Source: Sipunculus nudus (lineage: Eukaryota > Annelida > Sipuncula > Golfingiida > Sipunculidae). From it: a DNA stretch of 64,000 nt. A program made the position numbers and the translations under genes. Of this stretch, positions 49,831-61,685 are shown piece after piece; the first letter of the stretch is position 1; each line of letters opens with the position of its first letter. The notes below the pieces were generated by a model. It made no database searches. It was not told the origin of the DNA and saw only the letters and a program-made list of their open reading frames with translations. The stretch lies in NCBI GenBank assembly GCA_026874595.1, contig CM049320.1, forward strand, positions 21,339,714-21,403,713, written 5' to 3'.

Positions 49831-50965
49831 AAAGCCATTATAAAAAAAACTATGTTTCCAAAGATAGAGTTACCAGGTTTCATAAAATTATTTCACATGA
49901 ATAACATTATGAATTATATGTTTTTTACATTTTAGCATTGTCTTCACATTATTAAAAGTATAAAATATGTTGAACAACATATCTTAAATTCTAATATTCA
50001 GAAACAAGAACCTGGTTTTTAAGTGTACAATTTTACACCTATTATCATTTTCTTATATAGGTCAAGGATAAATAAAAGATTTTATTTGTTTTATTATCTG
50101 ACAGAAAAGGCTTATTATATATGCAAAGTGGCTTGCAACTTAAGATGCTAAGAAAGTGGATAACAAAACGAGATATTCTGCAAATTATATATCATTTCAT
50201 GTAAGACATATGTGTTTTGATGTCATTTTGATTCAAGAAAGTCCCCCTAAATAATACCAGTAATGAGGAATTTGTTACATTTTCAGACAATTTTTAAAGG
50301 ATATCCTGTGACATGAAGTGCTGATATATTTTATGGGCTTTCTATTAAGCGTAATTCTCAGTTGTGATTTCTATATATCACTTATGTTATCTTGATTAAT
50401 CTTATGTGCAAACATATTGTAATTGTTTGTATAGGTGTTTGTGTTTCAGTTAAGTCTGGCAAGATTTTTAATATTTCAAAATAGCATCTTGTAGGACTTC
50501 TAAGAATGTTGTTCTTAAGTCGAATTGGCATGTGCGGCAATTGTTTATGTTATACTCATGTAAAGTTTTAATATCAAATAAATAGATCTGGATTTCTGCA
50601 AAATTATTGTTTCCTTGTTTTATTTTACAGATTATGCACAGTTACCCTAGAAGACAATATGTACTGCGTGATATGACCTATAGATTTCTTGTTTGTCCTA
50701 TAAACAAAATCTTCCAAAAGGGTTTTTTTCATGGCCGTATGAAGGTTATTTGGTTTGATGTATTTTAAAGTGTATGCAGAGCCGAGCGCATCTAGTATTA
50801 GGTCACCACGCATAAGATAATGATTAAACGATTGACACGGGTTAAAGTCTTTGAAAGATTACGAAAAATAGTTAATTATAAGGTTTTCTCCGCAAAATCG
50901 TATATGAACCGATGTCTGGCTTTGGCTATAGAGCACTCGGGTATTTCCGGAATCACGCGGATCTC
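49831..50965. other. Inside the 13.76-kb element, nothing recognised
   Basis: A+T-rich with no exon or repeat identified. The right part becomes less A+T-rich toward the P2X7-like first exon. Confidence 0.35.
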
Positions 50966-50973
50966 TGACGTCA
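50966..50973. promoter_or_regulatory. Full CRE palindrome TGACGTCA
   Basis: A perfect 8-bp CRE lies 19 bp upstream of the ATG at 50992, in a short region richer in CpG than its surroundings. It could be part of a promoter for the P2X7-C-like relic. Confidence 0.35.
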
Positions 50974-51698
50974 CTCTAGGCACTCTTCAACATGGCAGAC
51001 ACCTCGCTGGTTAAAGACCACGACGTGGCTGACGAGAATTTTGCCGGGTCACGCAGTGAATCCGAGATAATTCCGTCCAGCGAGGAAGGAGAAACAAAGT
51101 AACAAACCAAGAGTTGTCGATCAACCAGGCTTGAGAAATCCAGCCATACGATTTAGAGCCGGAGGCGGACTGCACAGACGAGGAGAAACACAGTGAACTT
51201 GATCATGTTGATCTAGAGGAGCGTGTTGGGAGGAACGACTGGTAAGTTCAAACAGTTATCTTTTCTTGGGATCATATAAAAGGAGAAGTATTATTGACAT
51301 TCTGATTATGTCATTTCAAGACAGCATATTGACTTTGACGTTACGTTTCAGTCAAATTATGGTGACAGTGCCGCTCAAGCAGTGCGTTTTCTGTAACCAC
51401 GTGACTGACTGGTAATGACACTGACAGCGTGACAAGGACACCTGGCGTTTCGCACCCAAGACATACGTTGTGTACCGTACACTATTTAGTAGTTATCGTC
51501 CACATTTCCATGATTTTTTATAAGATACCTGAGGATAAATATATTTTGTTATGACTCGCTGAAGTCTTGTTGTTGAAAGCTGGATCGCTGTAAATAATGA
51601 TTAAATATGCTGGCACAGTGACAGTTGCCATTTGTTTGCCATGCATGTCAACATTTGCCTTGGCCTACAGGCTGCAGCCTCAAGTCCAGACTACACTA

Positions 51699-51699
<1 letters not shown>

Positions 51700-51761
<62 letters not shown>
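51700..51761. repeat. (TA)n microsatellite
   Basis: About 31 TA units in the intron of the P2X7-C-like relic. Confidence 0.97.
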
Positions 51762-51767
<6 letters not shown>

Positions 51768-51920
51768 CCCGAAGCCTGACCCAAATGTCAGTGGGGTGGC
51801 TGCAAAATACTGCATTCTGGTGCATATTTGTTGTCATTTATTGGTCAATGCTTACTTACAAAAACAATTTTAAAATGTATATATCAAATTCGCTATATTT
51901 TTTTTTGCACCTCAAATCTT

Positions 51921-51942
51921 GGGGGGGGGGGGGGGGGTGCAG

Positions 51943-52011
<69 letters not shown>
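51921..52011. repeat. Poly-G then (TA)n microsatellite
   Basis: 17 G (51921-51937), seven other bases, then about 33 TA units (51945-52011), in the same intron. Confidence 0.97.
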
Positions 52012-52015
<4 letters not shown>

Positions 52016-52582
52016 ATGTACAGTCCTGTACAGGAGAATATACTAACTGTACTGGGAAATACTGGTACTCCTTACGTTTTTCCATCATTACCCTCCATTT
52101 CGCCGCCTATGCAGAGTTATCATATGATGGACCTCAAAACAATTTAGCTTTAATGCAATATAAGTATTAGTATGACATGCAGATATATTGAAATATCAAG
52201 CCAGTAATTCATTCACACTTTAACTGATTAATAAATACCATCATAAACAATATATTAATCCTCATAAACTGGTACAGCAACAAAACAAGATTTCAAATGA
52301 TTCCCAGTCTTTATTGCACTGAAAACCTTGAAGTTCATGCATCATTTTATTATAACCCTGAAATTATATAAGTATTTCTACCAACATGTGAATATGATGG
52401 GAAAAATATTTCTTTTCAGGAGGTACAGAAACTCTGCCTACCGCCAGCTGGTGAGATGGTGCTTGGGCGTTCTTGAGAAGAAAATTTGTGTGATGTTACC
52501 ATCCTGCTGTTATAATGAGATATGAGAGACTTGTGGCCTGGGACCAGGTGAAGAACATGTTGGGTTTATGCCAGCTTTATAA

Positions 52583-52588
52583 AATAAA
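52583..52588 (+). terminator. Poly(A) signal after the P2X7-C-like relic
   Basis: AATAAA lies 58 bp after the TGA of exon 2, a well-placed signal that supports exon 2 as a true terminal exon. Confidence 0.5.
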
Positions 52589-55507
52589 ATGTTTTATACC
52601 ATGCTTGGCTTAATACCATATTTATGTATGGATGCTGTGTTCGAATGAAATGATTGTCAACTTTGTGTGATGTATTATTTATATATAATGCTGCCTATGC
52701 AGGCACACGGTTAAGAGTGCATAAAATAATTTTGCCCTTAAACTAATTAAAAAAGTTCACCAAAGACCAATGTTATTAAAGATGTGGAAAATCTTCCCAA
52801 TAACAAGTTATTTACATAAATCATGTTAATATACCATATGTAAAAAGTATCAAATTAAATGAGTAGCAGTGACGGATCCTGAAAGCACTTTGTACAGTCA
52901 GTCAGACATCAGGCAAAGACAGAGGAAAAAGAGATTGTCGCTGCTCTCAGGTATGTCCATGATGGCATCTTTTTCGGTTTATGATGTAAGAGGCCTCCCC
53001 TTGGTCACCTTATTGTGACTTTGCAGCCAGGGGTGGAGGTATGCTGATGTCACATGTCATCAATAAAAGTATTTTCCATTCTGGTTAAGCTAAGATTCTG
53101 TCCAGCAGAATGGAAGCATATCTGAAATTGTGTTATGAAAAAGTTACTACAGGTAAATAGAACCCTTCAGAAAGTTTTTTTTGTATAGAACGAATCAGTT
53201 AATATTCATATATATTCATATAGTTTACATATCAAGACAGTAAGTTTAGTGTTTAAAATTAACTAAATGTATATGCTTTTCTCATGACACAACATATGAA
53301 ACAGCAGAAAGAGTTAATTAATGTAATAAATTTTGCTCAAGAAAGTAATTTAAGCCACTCGATGCATTTAAAAATTAACATTCTGGAAGGCATTTAATCA
53401 CCCCATTTGTAATTCACCATGTCCTCTCCCTGGACCATGATACTAGACTTGCTGGTTCAATCTAGTATCTGTAATCTCTACAATGACCATAAATATTTTA
53501 TTCAGAATCATCTATGGCAATTAATATATCATATGACAGAAAAACTTTAATTTTTCAATGAATTAGAGAGAGTTCCAAGGGGCAAATCATTGATGTATGT
53601 GTGTATGTTGGGGGGGGGGGGGGGGGGGTGTTACATTCTAGAGTCAAGGAGAATTAAAATGTTTCAATCTGTCAGTCCATCTCCATTATTCCATGTTAAT
53701 TCATTGAACATATATGAAAACTCATAAACATTTTTTTGTTATTTTGCTAACTTAGACAATGAATTATGTGGATGAAACTTGCACAGGGGATGATTGAATA
53801 GTTAACATTATAAAATCAAATGCGCATTGAATCCGTGAGATCCGAACTTGGTATAGGCCTATCTTTAGAAGGACTAGTAAGGTAAAAATATATACATTTC
53901 CCACATATTTATAATGATTGCGCAGGTTTTGAATCACTACTTACTTCTTTGTATCACTATCATTATAATCCAAGTATAAAGCAAACAAAATGTACCCTTC
54001 CATCATATTCAGTACATAGCTTTAACAATAAAATAATAAGAAAACAATGCAGTATAACAGGGGAAAGTATATAGTAATGGCTTTATTTTTAATACGTGTA
54101 ACAGTGTTGTAATTAAACAAATTCCCTCAACCCTTCGTCAAGACGTATAGCGCATACCGTCAGCTCTGTCACAATTGTTCTGTACAAAGTATCTCATGGC
54201 CTTGTTCGTCGCAGTTAGGCCTAAAGAATCACTATGCGTCACGGGTACCAATATATATTGTGCACAGTGCATGGGGAAAGCGGCCACGTGTCTGACACCT
54301 GACGGAATATATTTAAAAAGTTCGTGCGTTATGTGGTAAGAATATGGCGACAAGGCTACCCGCAAATACATTTCGAGTTATCCTTAATGAACATATACCG
54401 AAAAATAAATTGCAATATAGTTAAAACTGTATGCATTATTTGATAATTTCTTCAATTATAGTTTTAATCCAGCGCTTGACACTTGACATATTATATTATG
54501 CATTCACTTTGTTCGGCCGTTGTTTTTCGGACCCGTGCAAGACGCACCAACTTCACCCGTTGAACACAATGATACATACATAAGTGGCCAAGCATACATT
54601 CAGACAAAATATGACAAACTAAGAAATAATATTTTTATTTTTTTCCTTATATTAATCATCAGTGTGCAGTTTAGAGTCAGATTTTTTATTCAATCGCGAA
54701 CTTACCAAGTGCAGCGTCAGTCGGCTCCCGCTTGACCACCGCAGCTGAGGGCATATTACCTGGCTCTTTTCCTTGTAAACATGAATTGTCGGAGGGGCAT
54801 TCTTTTTTTAATTTAGGTGCCTATGAGACTGATATGTCTAAGAGTTCACGCTGAATATAATAGTGACACTGATACATATACAGTGATTATATTGCAGATT
54901 CGTCCGTGGCCCTCTTGACAGTTTTGTTGCATGTTGCTTTGTTGGTTGTTGTTTTGAAGTAACGTTACATCACATCACCCTGTCAACTTTCTCCCACTGT
55001 ACACATGTAACGGAATCCGAAAGCGAGAATGAATGCATGATGTATTCATCTATCTAAGAATTCGAACAATTTGTAAAAACACGCTTTAAAACCATGTTTT
55101 CGTATTTTTCTGGTCCAAGCACAGCTGATTCAAATGTACACAGGTTTACCAAGACGCCAGACGTGTGCCTAGTGTGACGTCATACTACGATTATTGCCGA
55201 ATGTTGCCGAACGCGGTTTCAGTTTCGGGAGTCCTCGAATTTGGGCATAATTGGTACTGTAATTAAGGGTGTAATAGTGGTACAATGGGACAAAACTTAC
55301 TTTCATCATATGGAATTATTTCTTTGTTGTATATACAACCGAAATATGTGCAGATTATCAATATTTAAAAGTGGGTCTTGGTACACTTTAAATAAAACCT
55401 TTAAAGGGTTTTAAAAAAAAAACTATTAAAGGTTTTTCGGAAATAGGTTTTCTCAAAAAAACCATTTAAGGGTTTCTGTATTTGGACACGATAAAAACCT
55501 TTTTATT
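52589..55507. other. Right part of the 13.76-kb element, no gene recognised
   Basis: Non-coding by inspection. It holds a G run at about 53610-53628 and TGACGTCA at about 55177. From about 55370 onward the sequence is made of AAACCCTTTAAAGG-type words that form the inner part of the right terminal repeat. Confidence 0.4.
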
Positions 55508-56295
55508 ACCCTTTAGAAAACCTTTTCTTTTTACAGTGTATCTGAGCTGGGTTTAATCAAAGAGGTACAGGTGTGGGAGGGAAATTGTTTTCTCCTAGCC
55601 GAAGGCCAAAGCTTTTTGTATTCTAGAAGCTATGTGATTGTAAACACCTTGACAGCCTTATCTGAGTCTTAATCCCTGCTGCACTAAAATTGATTAAAGG
55701 GTCATAAATAAAAAATAATAAATATCATAAACATATACATTCCTGTTATCAATCCTAAATTTGTACAAACTCTGCCCAAATTTTACAATAATCTTTTCAT
55801 TTGAAGTTCATAAGAAATTTGCTATCTCCACCGCCAACTCCGAAACCCCAACCACACCCCGGTTACCCCTATTTATACTGAAAATTTCATTTTTCGATAA
55901 TTAATCCATACATTGCTTTAAAATTTGCTATGCTTATACATCTTAGATAAATTTATCTTTTGTATATGAGCGACCTATAATTCATATTTTTTTGTAGTGA
56001 GTACTTTTGGATTTATGTAGCGCTTCACATTTTACATTCAACTGACATTTATTACTTTTGCAGGTATTTGTCTTACTTTGAAAACGAAATTCGAATTGTC
56101 TATACCTTTAAAGATAGGTCATCACAAATATATATATATCCCGCCCAATTACAAAGTCACCGAGTCATCATCGACCATTATGAGATAACAATTTCTCTCT
56201 CTCGCTCTCTCGCTCTCTTCCTATCTCTGTTGATTTAAAATGACATATGAATTAAAAAAATGCGCCACCATGTATGTTCCTGTACTATTTAGTGT

Positions 56296-56299
<4 letters not shown>

Positions 56300-56349
<50 letters not shown>
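56300..56349. repeat. (CT)n microsatellite
   Basis: About 25 CT units. Copy A has only CTCTCTCTCG-type remnants near 34270. Confidence 0.97.
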
Positions 56350-56353
<4 letters not shown>

Positions 56354-56504
56354 AAAAAGGGTTTAGTGCTTGCAACTGGAAAAACGATTCTCATACCTGG
56401 TTTGGCGGTTGTGTAAAAAAACCTTGGCAGGTAGTCAGTGGTGATGACAGAGCAAAGGTTTAAAGGACATTTCCATGAGCAAAGAGGAAGCCATCACTGG
56501 TTTT

Positions 56505-56880
56505 TAGCTCAGCTTACTGTTAGTCAACTGAGCTGTAATGACCATCCTTTGTCCATCGTTCGTCCGGCTGTTCTGTTGTCCGGCCGTTAACGAAGCACAA
56601 ATCGTAACCGTTAGACCTAGAATCTTCTAACTGTTCATCCAGGGAGGTCCTTGGCATATCTCCTTGGACACCTAAAATAAGCTCTTGGTAACCTATATCT
56701 TGCGACCTCCAGACCGAAGACAAGATTTCTAGCACCAAGACAGTCAGAAGGGACACATATGGTACCCATTAGACATAGATTCTTCTAACATAACATCCTG
56801 GGAGGTCCTTAGCAAATGTCCTTCGTAACATGAAATTAGGTCATGGTGACCTATATTCTGCGAACTGTAGGAAAAGATTC
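56505..56880 (+). repeat. TTTAGCTCAGCTGA dispersed repeat, copy in B
   Basis: The counterpart of 34543-34900, over 95% identical by eye. This is the best-conserved stretch of the A/B duplication. Confidence 0.7.
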
Positions 56881-56889
56881 ATATGAACA

Positions 56890-56891
<2 letters not shown>

Positions 56892-56932
<41 letters not shown>

Positions 56933-56976
56933 ATATGTACGTATATTGAAAGCCCTATAAATATATATATATATTA

Positions 56977-57026
<50 letters not shown>

Positions 57027-57034
57027 ATATATAT
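56892..57034. repeat. (TA)n tracts, interrupted
   Basis: Three TA runs (56892-56928, 56960-56974, 56980-57034) separated by short unique words. Confidence 0.95.
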
Positions 57035-57199
57035 ACGTGTAAGTGTTTATGTATTCACATGCAAGGGTTATAGATTGATAGAGATGTAGATTTGACATGT
57101 AATATATTTCTGTGCTCAAGACATGTTTGTGGTTTTTCCACCGTTAACTCAACGTCAGGTCTATTATCCTAAAAGTAAGTGTTGCGTAGCTTTGTATAT

Positions 57200-58301
57200 G
57201 TATATGACAAAAGGCGCCTTATGGAGGGCGCGACCCTTCGTTTCACTCACACCTGACAAGACTGGTTTTTGCCCCGACACCTAAATAACATTTTACAGAG
57301 AACCAGTTACTCATTTAGGTTTCCAATATTCCCAAATAACCCACGCATTAGGGTTATTTAAAACCCACGGTACCAAATTATGTCGTATATTATGTAATGT
57401 GTAGGTGTTAATATCCGTGGACAATTTTCTAAATGAAGGAAGATCGACTTTACCTCACCCTTAGCCTTACAAATTCGACAAGACCTCGATCTACCCTTAT
57501 GTGGTAACAATGTCCACAATGCTCTCCCCCTCTCTCTCCCTCTCCCTCTCTCTCTTTCTCTCTCTCCATCTCTCTCTCTATCTCTCTCTCCATCTCTCTC
57601 TATCTCTCTATCTCTCTCTCTCTCTCATCTGTAACCAAATGTTTAGCGCATGCAACTAAGACTAACTCAAATTATTTTTTTATGACAAAGCTTTATGAAT
57701 AAAATTATTAGTTTTTAGTAGTTTCCAAGATATTATCCATATTATTTTGCTTTATTATGCTCGGATATGGCACCAAAAGTAAAAATGGATTATAGTATAA
57801 TCAATCTTTGTAGCCCTTAATGAAAAATCTAACCGCTTATCAAATAATTTAATCTAATGTGAATTATTTATCCCAAACATGCTTTATCAAATTGTTTCAA
57901 CATCAGAGAATTTTCAGCCATTTCTTCTAAGAAAAAAACTGGAAATGGCCTGTAATGTCTTGTTGGACAAGCATGTTTAAAGGTCAGCATGTTTCAAACA
58001 TCACTTGAGTTAACTAGTCAGATCACGTGTTCAACTCGTGTCCATATTTAGCCATCATTGAGAGCTCTCATTGCCCCAGACTGACCCCGCGTGGTTCCAT
58101 GGCGACCCGAGTCACCAGACCGCGAACCTAATGGTCCATGGTTGGTTACTTTCAAGGAATAACGGTGGGAATGCTTTTGAAAAATGTTCTGGTTACATTT
58201 ATCACTGTCATATCAAGGTCACCCAGTCGCACGGAATGGCGGGAAGAGATAACAAGGCCCTCGAAAACGCCCAGTGCCGTGAGCTCTCACAACCACTCAA
58301 A
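57200..58301. other. Intergenic with CT-rich tract at 57523-57627
   Basis: Unique sequence after the end of copy B. An imperfect CTCTCTC tract of about 100 bp is the only structure seen. Confidence 0.5.
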
Positions 58302-58379
58302 ATGGCGGGGAGGGGGGTGCAAAGGGAAGGGGTAAAATTCAGTGCTGTTGAAATACATGAAGTGATTCAAAGATCACGT
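58302..58379 (+). CDS. Candidate first exon, unknown product
   Basis: AAAATGGCGG start context, open codons MAGRGVQREGVKFSAVEIHE and VIQRSR, then a donor C|GTGAGTG at 58380. The frame is also open upstream, so a longer exon is possible. No partner exon was found within the window before the minus-strand gene, and the product is not recognised. Confidence 0.2.
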
Positions 58380-59458
58380 GAGTGTTAAATGCTTAATAAG
58401 TAACTGATCGACTAATAAAGGTGATACAATTAATGATGTATGGTTGTATTTTTTGGATGATATAATTATTTTTGGTTAAAATATCGGGCGTGCTTTTCGT
58501 TAAATATGATAAAAATATAGGCTAGTCGGGCGTTTTAGGATTCCGTTCAGTCTTCCGTTCAGTGTTCTTATTTTAAAAGGTGGCAGAGTGAATTCATAAA
58601 ATGTGGTATAAAAAATGGTAAGACCAACCCCCCTTTCCACTTAAGCTCTAGTTTCTTTGATATCTTCATAGTTTCTATATTGTATCCTTATCTGGGTCTA
58701 TAAATGATCAGACAAAGGTTGGTAGAGAGAGGAAAACCGAGGCAACGTTGGCCGGAAATATCATTCTGGTGTTGTGACTGCGTCGGTATTTATGATTATA
58801 CAGAGAGGAGGAATCGCATTTGAACATGTAATGAAGCATGTCTATTGATTATACTGTCTTTAGTTCCTTAGAAGTAATTCCATTTCCATCCTATCTATCA
58901 GTGTCCTATGGGAATACTAAGGTCAATTCTTATAGAGTTGTTGTACAGCTTGGGAATATTCTGAGGGAGGCTGAAATGTAAGTCCACTAATAAAGTGAAA
59001 TATCATTTTTTTTTAAATTATGTAACAGAAGAGAGAAAGGGGAAAGTTTCTTCTTGGACTAAGGGAACTGCTACAAGACATCTCTTAAAAAATCATGTCA
59101 TTTCATGAGAGATCAGAGATGACGTATTTGATGCCGGATTTGTTTGTATTAAATTAGTTCTTTAAGATCCCGTCTGCTATGTATCATGCCTCTTAGAGGT
59201 CACACTTAAGATTGGAATGTGGTTTAGAAGTCATGAACATACATAAATGAATGTTGTTTATTTTCTAAAAGCAGTCGCCAAAAGATAAAGAGGAGTTAAC
59301 TACCTGTTGTAAACTGTACATTACTCATAAAATCGCCCATAACATTCCAGTACACACACAAACACACAAACACAAGAGAAGGCAATAATTAGGAAAATTT
59401 TATCTTTAATACCCGCATTTTGCATTATATACAGCGAGAAATATGTATAAATTGTTTT
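58380..59458. other. Intergenic, nothing recognised
   Basis: A+T-rich with no coding or repeat structure of note. The right end borders the 3' side of the minus-strand WxxW gene. Confidence 0.4.
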
Positions 59459-59464
59459 TTTATT
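59459..59464 (-). terminator. Candidate poly(A) signal for the WxxW gene
   Basis: AATAAA on the minus strand, about 485 bp beyond the stop codon. It is the first exact hexamer I found downstream; a nearer variant signal is possible. Confidence 0.35.
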
Positions 59465-59947
59465 GCAATAAAGCATTTTGTGCTTATTGGTCATGTTTTT
59501 TGTCCCTAATATAGAACAATATTTTGCGTACATTTGACCGGCAATGTACGCAATCAAGTACTGTTATATCGTGGATGTAACCTTTATAAAAATAGATAAT
59601 GCATGTGTCATAAATGCATCACTCCGCATTGCATAAAGCCATACCTAGTACTTTAATGTTGTGTTAAATACTGCTTTGATTATAAAGTCTCACATACAAA
59701 CATAAAAAATAAATAGAGCTTAGGTGCATTATTTACAGAACTGTGTCAATGTGATGTTAAGAAAATCATGAACTATGTGTGTAGATGCTACATTCGTATT
59801 ATACATTTATATACATTATTGTGTGACTAGCTAAAATTCTGCAGCGCGCCCTGAATTTAGGGAATCCTAAAGTTTGAGATTTTGTCATTAAACGGTCGCA
59901 CGGATGCCATAAACCGGCCGCCATGTCGTAAAATAAGTCTTTCGTAT

Positions 59948-60180
59948 TTAGATCAGATACGGGAAGGTGTTGTGTCGGCAGTTCATGTCCTCGTACAAAC
60001 AGAAATAGCGGACCTTAGAGTTGAAGCAGCGACGGCAAGTTGAGTACATTCCAGTCTCCTTGCATATGTACTGCGTGCACTCTGGATCTCTGTCTGGGAA
60101 TCGGGAAGGTTTTTGGTACAGGTTCATGCAGTGGTATCCTTTGCTTGGAGTGATCTTGGAATCAAAGTTGGTGCAACGGA
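59948..60180 (-). CDS. WxxW protein, exon 3
   Basis: Acceptor ATTCTTTACAG, two bases completing Phe150, then 76 codons (RCTNFDSK to NTFPYLI) and TAA at 59948-59950. It holds eight of the ten mature cysteines and the closing KVRYFC motif. Confidence 0.9.
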
Positions 60181-61076
60181 CTGTAAAGAATGAAAACAAT
60201 ACATGACCTCTTTGCTTACGTCACAACAGTGCAGTATTTAGCATAGAAACCTTGATGACGTCATTGTTTGTGACAATTCAGCGATGTCGGTTTGTAATTT
60301 ACGCTGGAATGACCTTCTCTAATGTAAAATTTTGTGACATCAGTGTTGGATAAAATGGGGTCATGAGCTAAATGTTCGAAACAATTGTTGTACCGTCAAT
60401 TTTGTATTAATTTATGATGTCATTGTTGTTGGGAAGAAAAACAAACATTACGTCCTCCGTGTTTCTATGCTAGCTTAATGATCGACAGAATGCAATCCAT
60501 TAAATGATAGAAGCTATTAAACTATTCTTACAAATCATTCTTAATCTAATGATGTCAATATTTGGTTTGCTGTCATCAAATTTACATCTTATCATGATAG
60601 AGTAAAAATCCATTTAAATGTATATCTTTACAATTCAGAGGAAACAATAGAGATTTCTTATGTTTTCTGACAATTATTCGATATAGATAATCCAATACTT
60701 ACATGCGTTTTCGATGGTGGCATTGGGATTCCATCTGAGAACGGAGTCGGCAAGAGCAACATCCATGGCAACGGGGTTGTTACACCAGAGGGCGCGGCAG
60801 TCGTCCATGTAGTGGAGTCTCTCTCTGTATGTGTTTTCGAATTCTCCGGTTCCCCATGGTCTGTCTGCGTCCAAAAACACGGTCCACTTGCCCATACGTT
60901 CATCTGTGGCGTGGTTGATTTTTTCATTGTTCCAGCCTGTAGACAAAAGAAGCGATTGATCAGATTATGTGGGAAATATATTTGTTGATACAAATGTTAT
61001 TTTTGATTATATTTCTGTTATTCCCTAAAGCAAAACTAAACACAATGTATAGAAAATTGCCGATGAATACATACAC

Positions 61077-61135
<59 letters not shown>

Positions 61136-61636
61136 GTATATGTATATATTTTTAAATTATTTATTTATAACTATATATTATAAGCAATGAAATCATTGTA
61201 CTAGTACAAATAGTGCATGTTTTAGTGAGCAGATTCATCAAATGATTATTAAACAGTTGCCTATAATTGTCTAATAATCAATCAGTTTAGGTCGTTCAGA
61301 TAGGGCCACGAATCAGACAAAGTGTAAACATGTCGTGTGCCCTTCGTGTAGTATATAAAGGCGACCGCGGCCTTTGAGAGCTGACATGACTTAATAATGA
61401 CAAAAATACGACATCCCCGTCTGGGAATTTGAATTCCACGCGGACGCAACAGACCTTGTATTACGCGCTCATGCACAGCGGTCTAAGACCCACAGATAGA
61501 TCTAACATATTTTATTTTCTTCGATATTTTATGTATCTCAACTATTGATGCAATGTTCTTGTATCAAATATATACAGACTCTGTTTCTTTCTCTCTCTCC
61601 TTTTCTGATTTAAGATATGACACATTAGTTATGTAA

Positions 61637-61685
<49 letters not shown>

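Larger units (their letters stand above)
50992..52525 (+). pseudogene. P2X7 C-terminal-domain-like gene relic, two exons
   Basis: Exon 1 (50992-51241): ATG in a good context, then MADTSLVKDHDVADENFAGS and 16 more codons to a stop at 51100. The acidic frame that ends the exon (EPEADCTDEEKHSEL, then EERVGRNDW) is a different one, so there is a frameshift. Donor TG|GTAAGT. Exon 2 (52420-52525): acceptor TTTCTTTTCAG, then RYRNSAYRQLVRW, CLGVLEKKICVMLPSCC, stop. The AYRQlvRWCxGxLxKkIrvvLPSCC block is diagnostic of the P2RX7 C-terminal domain that occurs in many stand-alone invertebrate proteins. The splice is in phase, but it joins RNDW directly to RYRNSAYRQ and so omits the Cys-rich zinc-binding part normally between them. 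No ion-channel part is present. Function of such stand-alone proteins is unknown. Confidence 0.6.
41783..55538 (+). mobile_element. 13.76-kb TIR element, TA target duplication (CMC/EnSpm-like ends)
   Basis: The left end is CACTGTTAGAAGAAAGGGTT. The right end, reverse complemented, is CACTGTAAAAAGAAAAGGTT. The two agree at about 26 of the first 30 positions, and both are followed by further AAACCCTTT/AAAGGTTT subterminal words. TA flanks both ends (41781-41782 and 55539-55540). Copy A at 32730 shows the empty site: CATGGTAGCTGAGC there becomes CATGGTA, the element, then TATCTGAGC. CACTG ends with short target duplications fit animal CMC/EnSpm-type elements; the superfamily is inferred because no transposase was seen. 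The interior holds two gene relics, dispersed repeats, a nested MITE, a 97-bp tandem repeat and two TA tracts. It may be one cargo-bearing transposon or two short TIR elements that moved the DNA between them. Confidence 0.75.
36188..57199 (+). repeat. Tandem duplication, copy B, split by a 13.76-kb insertion
   Basis: Starts at TTTGTCTTTGAATGTGTATT immediately after copy A and ends at GTTGCGTAGCTTTG, beyond which the sequence is unrelated. Without the insertion at 41783-55538 it is about 7.25 kb, against about 12.7 kb for copy A. Divergence by eye is around 10%, with many small indels in homopolymers and TA runs. Orientation is the same as A. Confidence 0.85.

Noticed and set aside
51597-52170. 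Tyr-Ile repeat proteins at TA microsatellites
   Set aside because: TA repeats read as YIYI in every frame. Similar frames occur at every TA tract (23.7, 27.9, 36.4, 36.9 kb), so they carry no coding evidence.
60658-60993. 111-codon minus-strand frame overlapping WxxW exon 2
   Set aside because: It is the alternative frame of the true exon. Splice phases and WxxW motifs fit only the other frame.
61420-61500. Possible tRNA because of GAATTTGAATTCC and GGTCTAAGACC words
   Set aside because: No cloverleaf could be drawn, and the B-box lacks the GGTTCGANTCC core. No tRNA was found elsewhere either.
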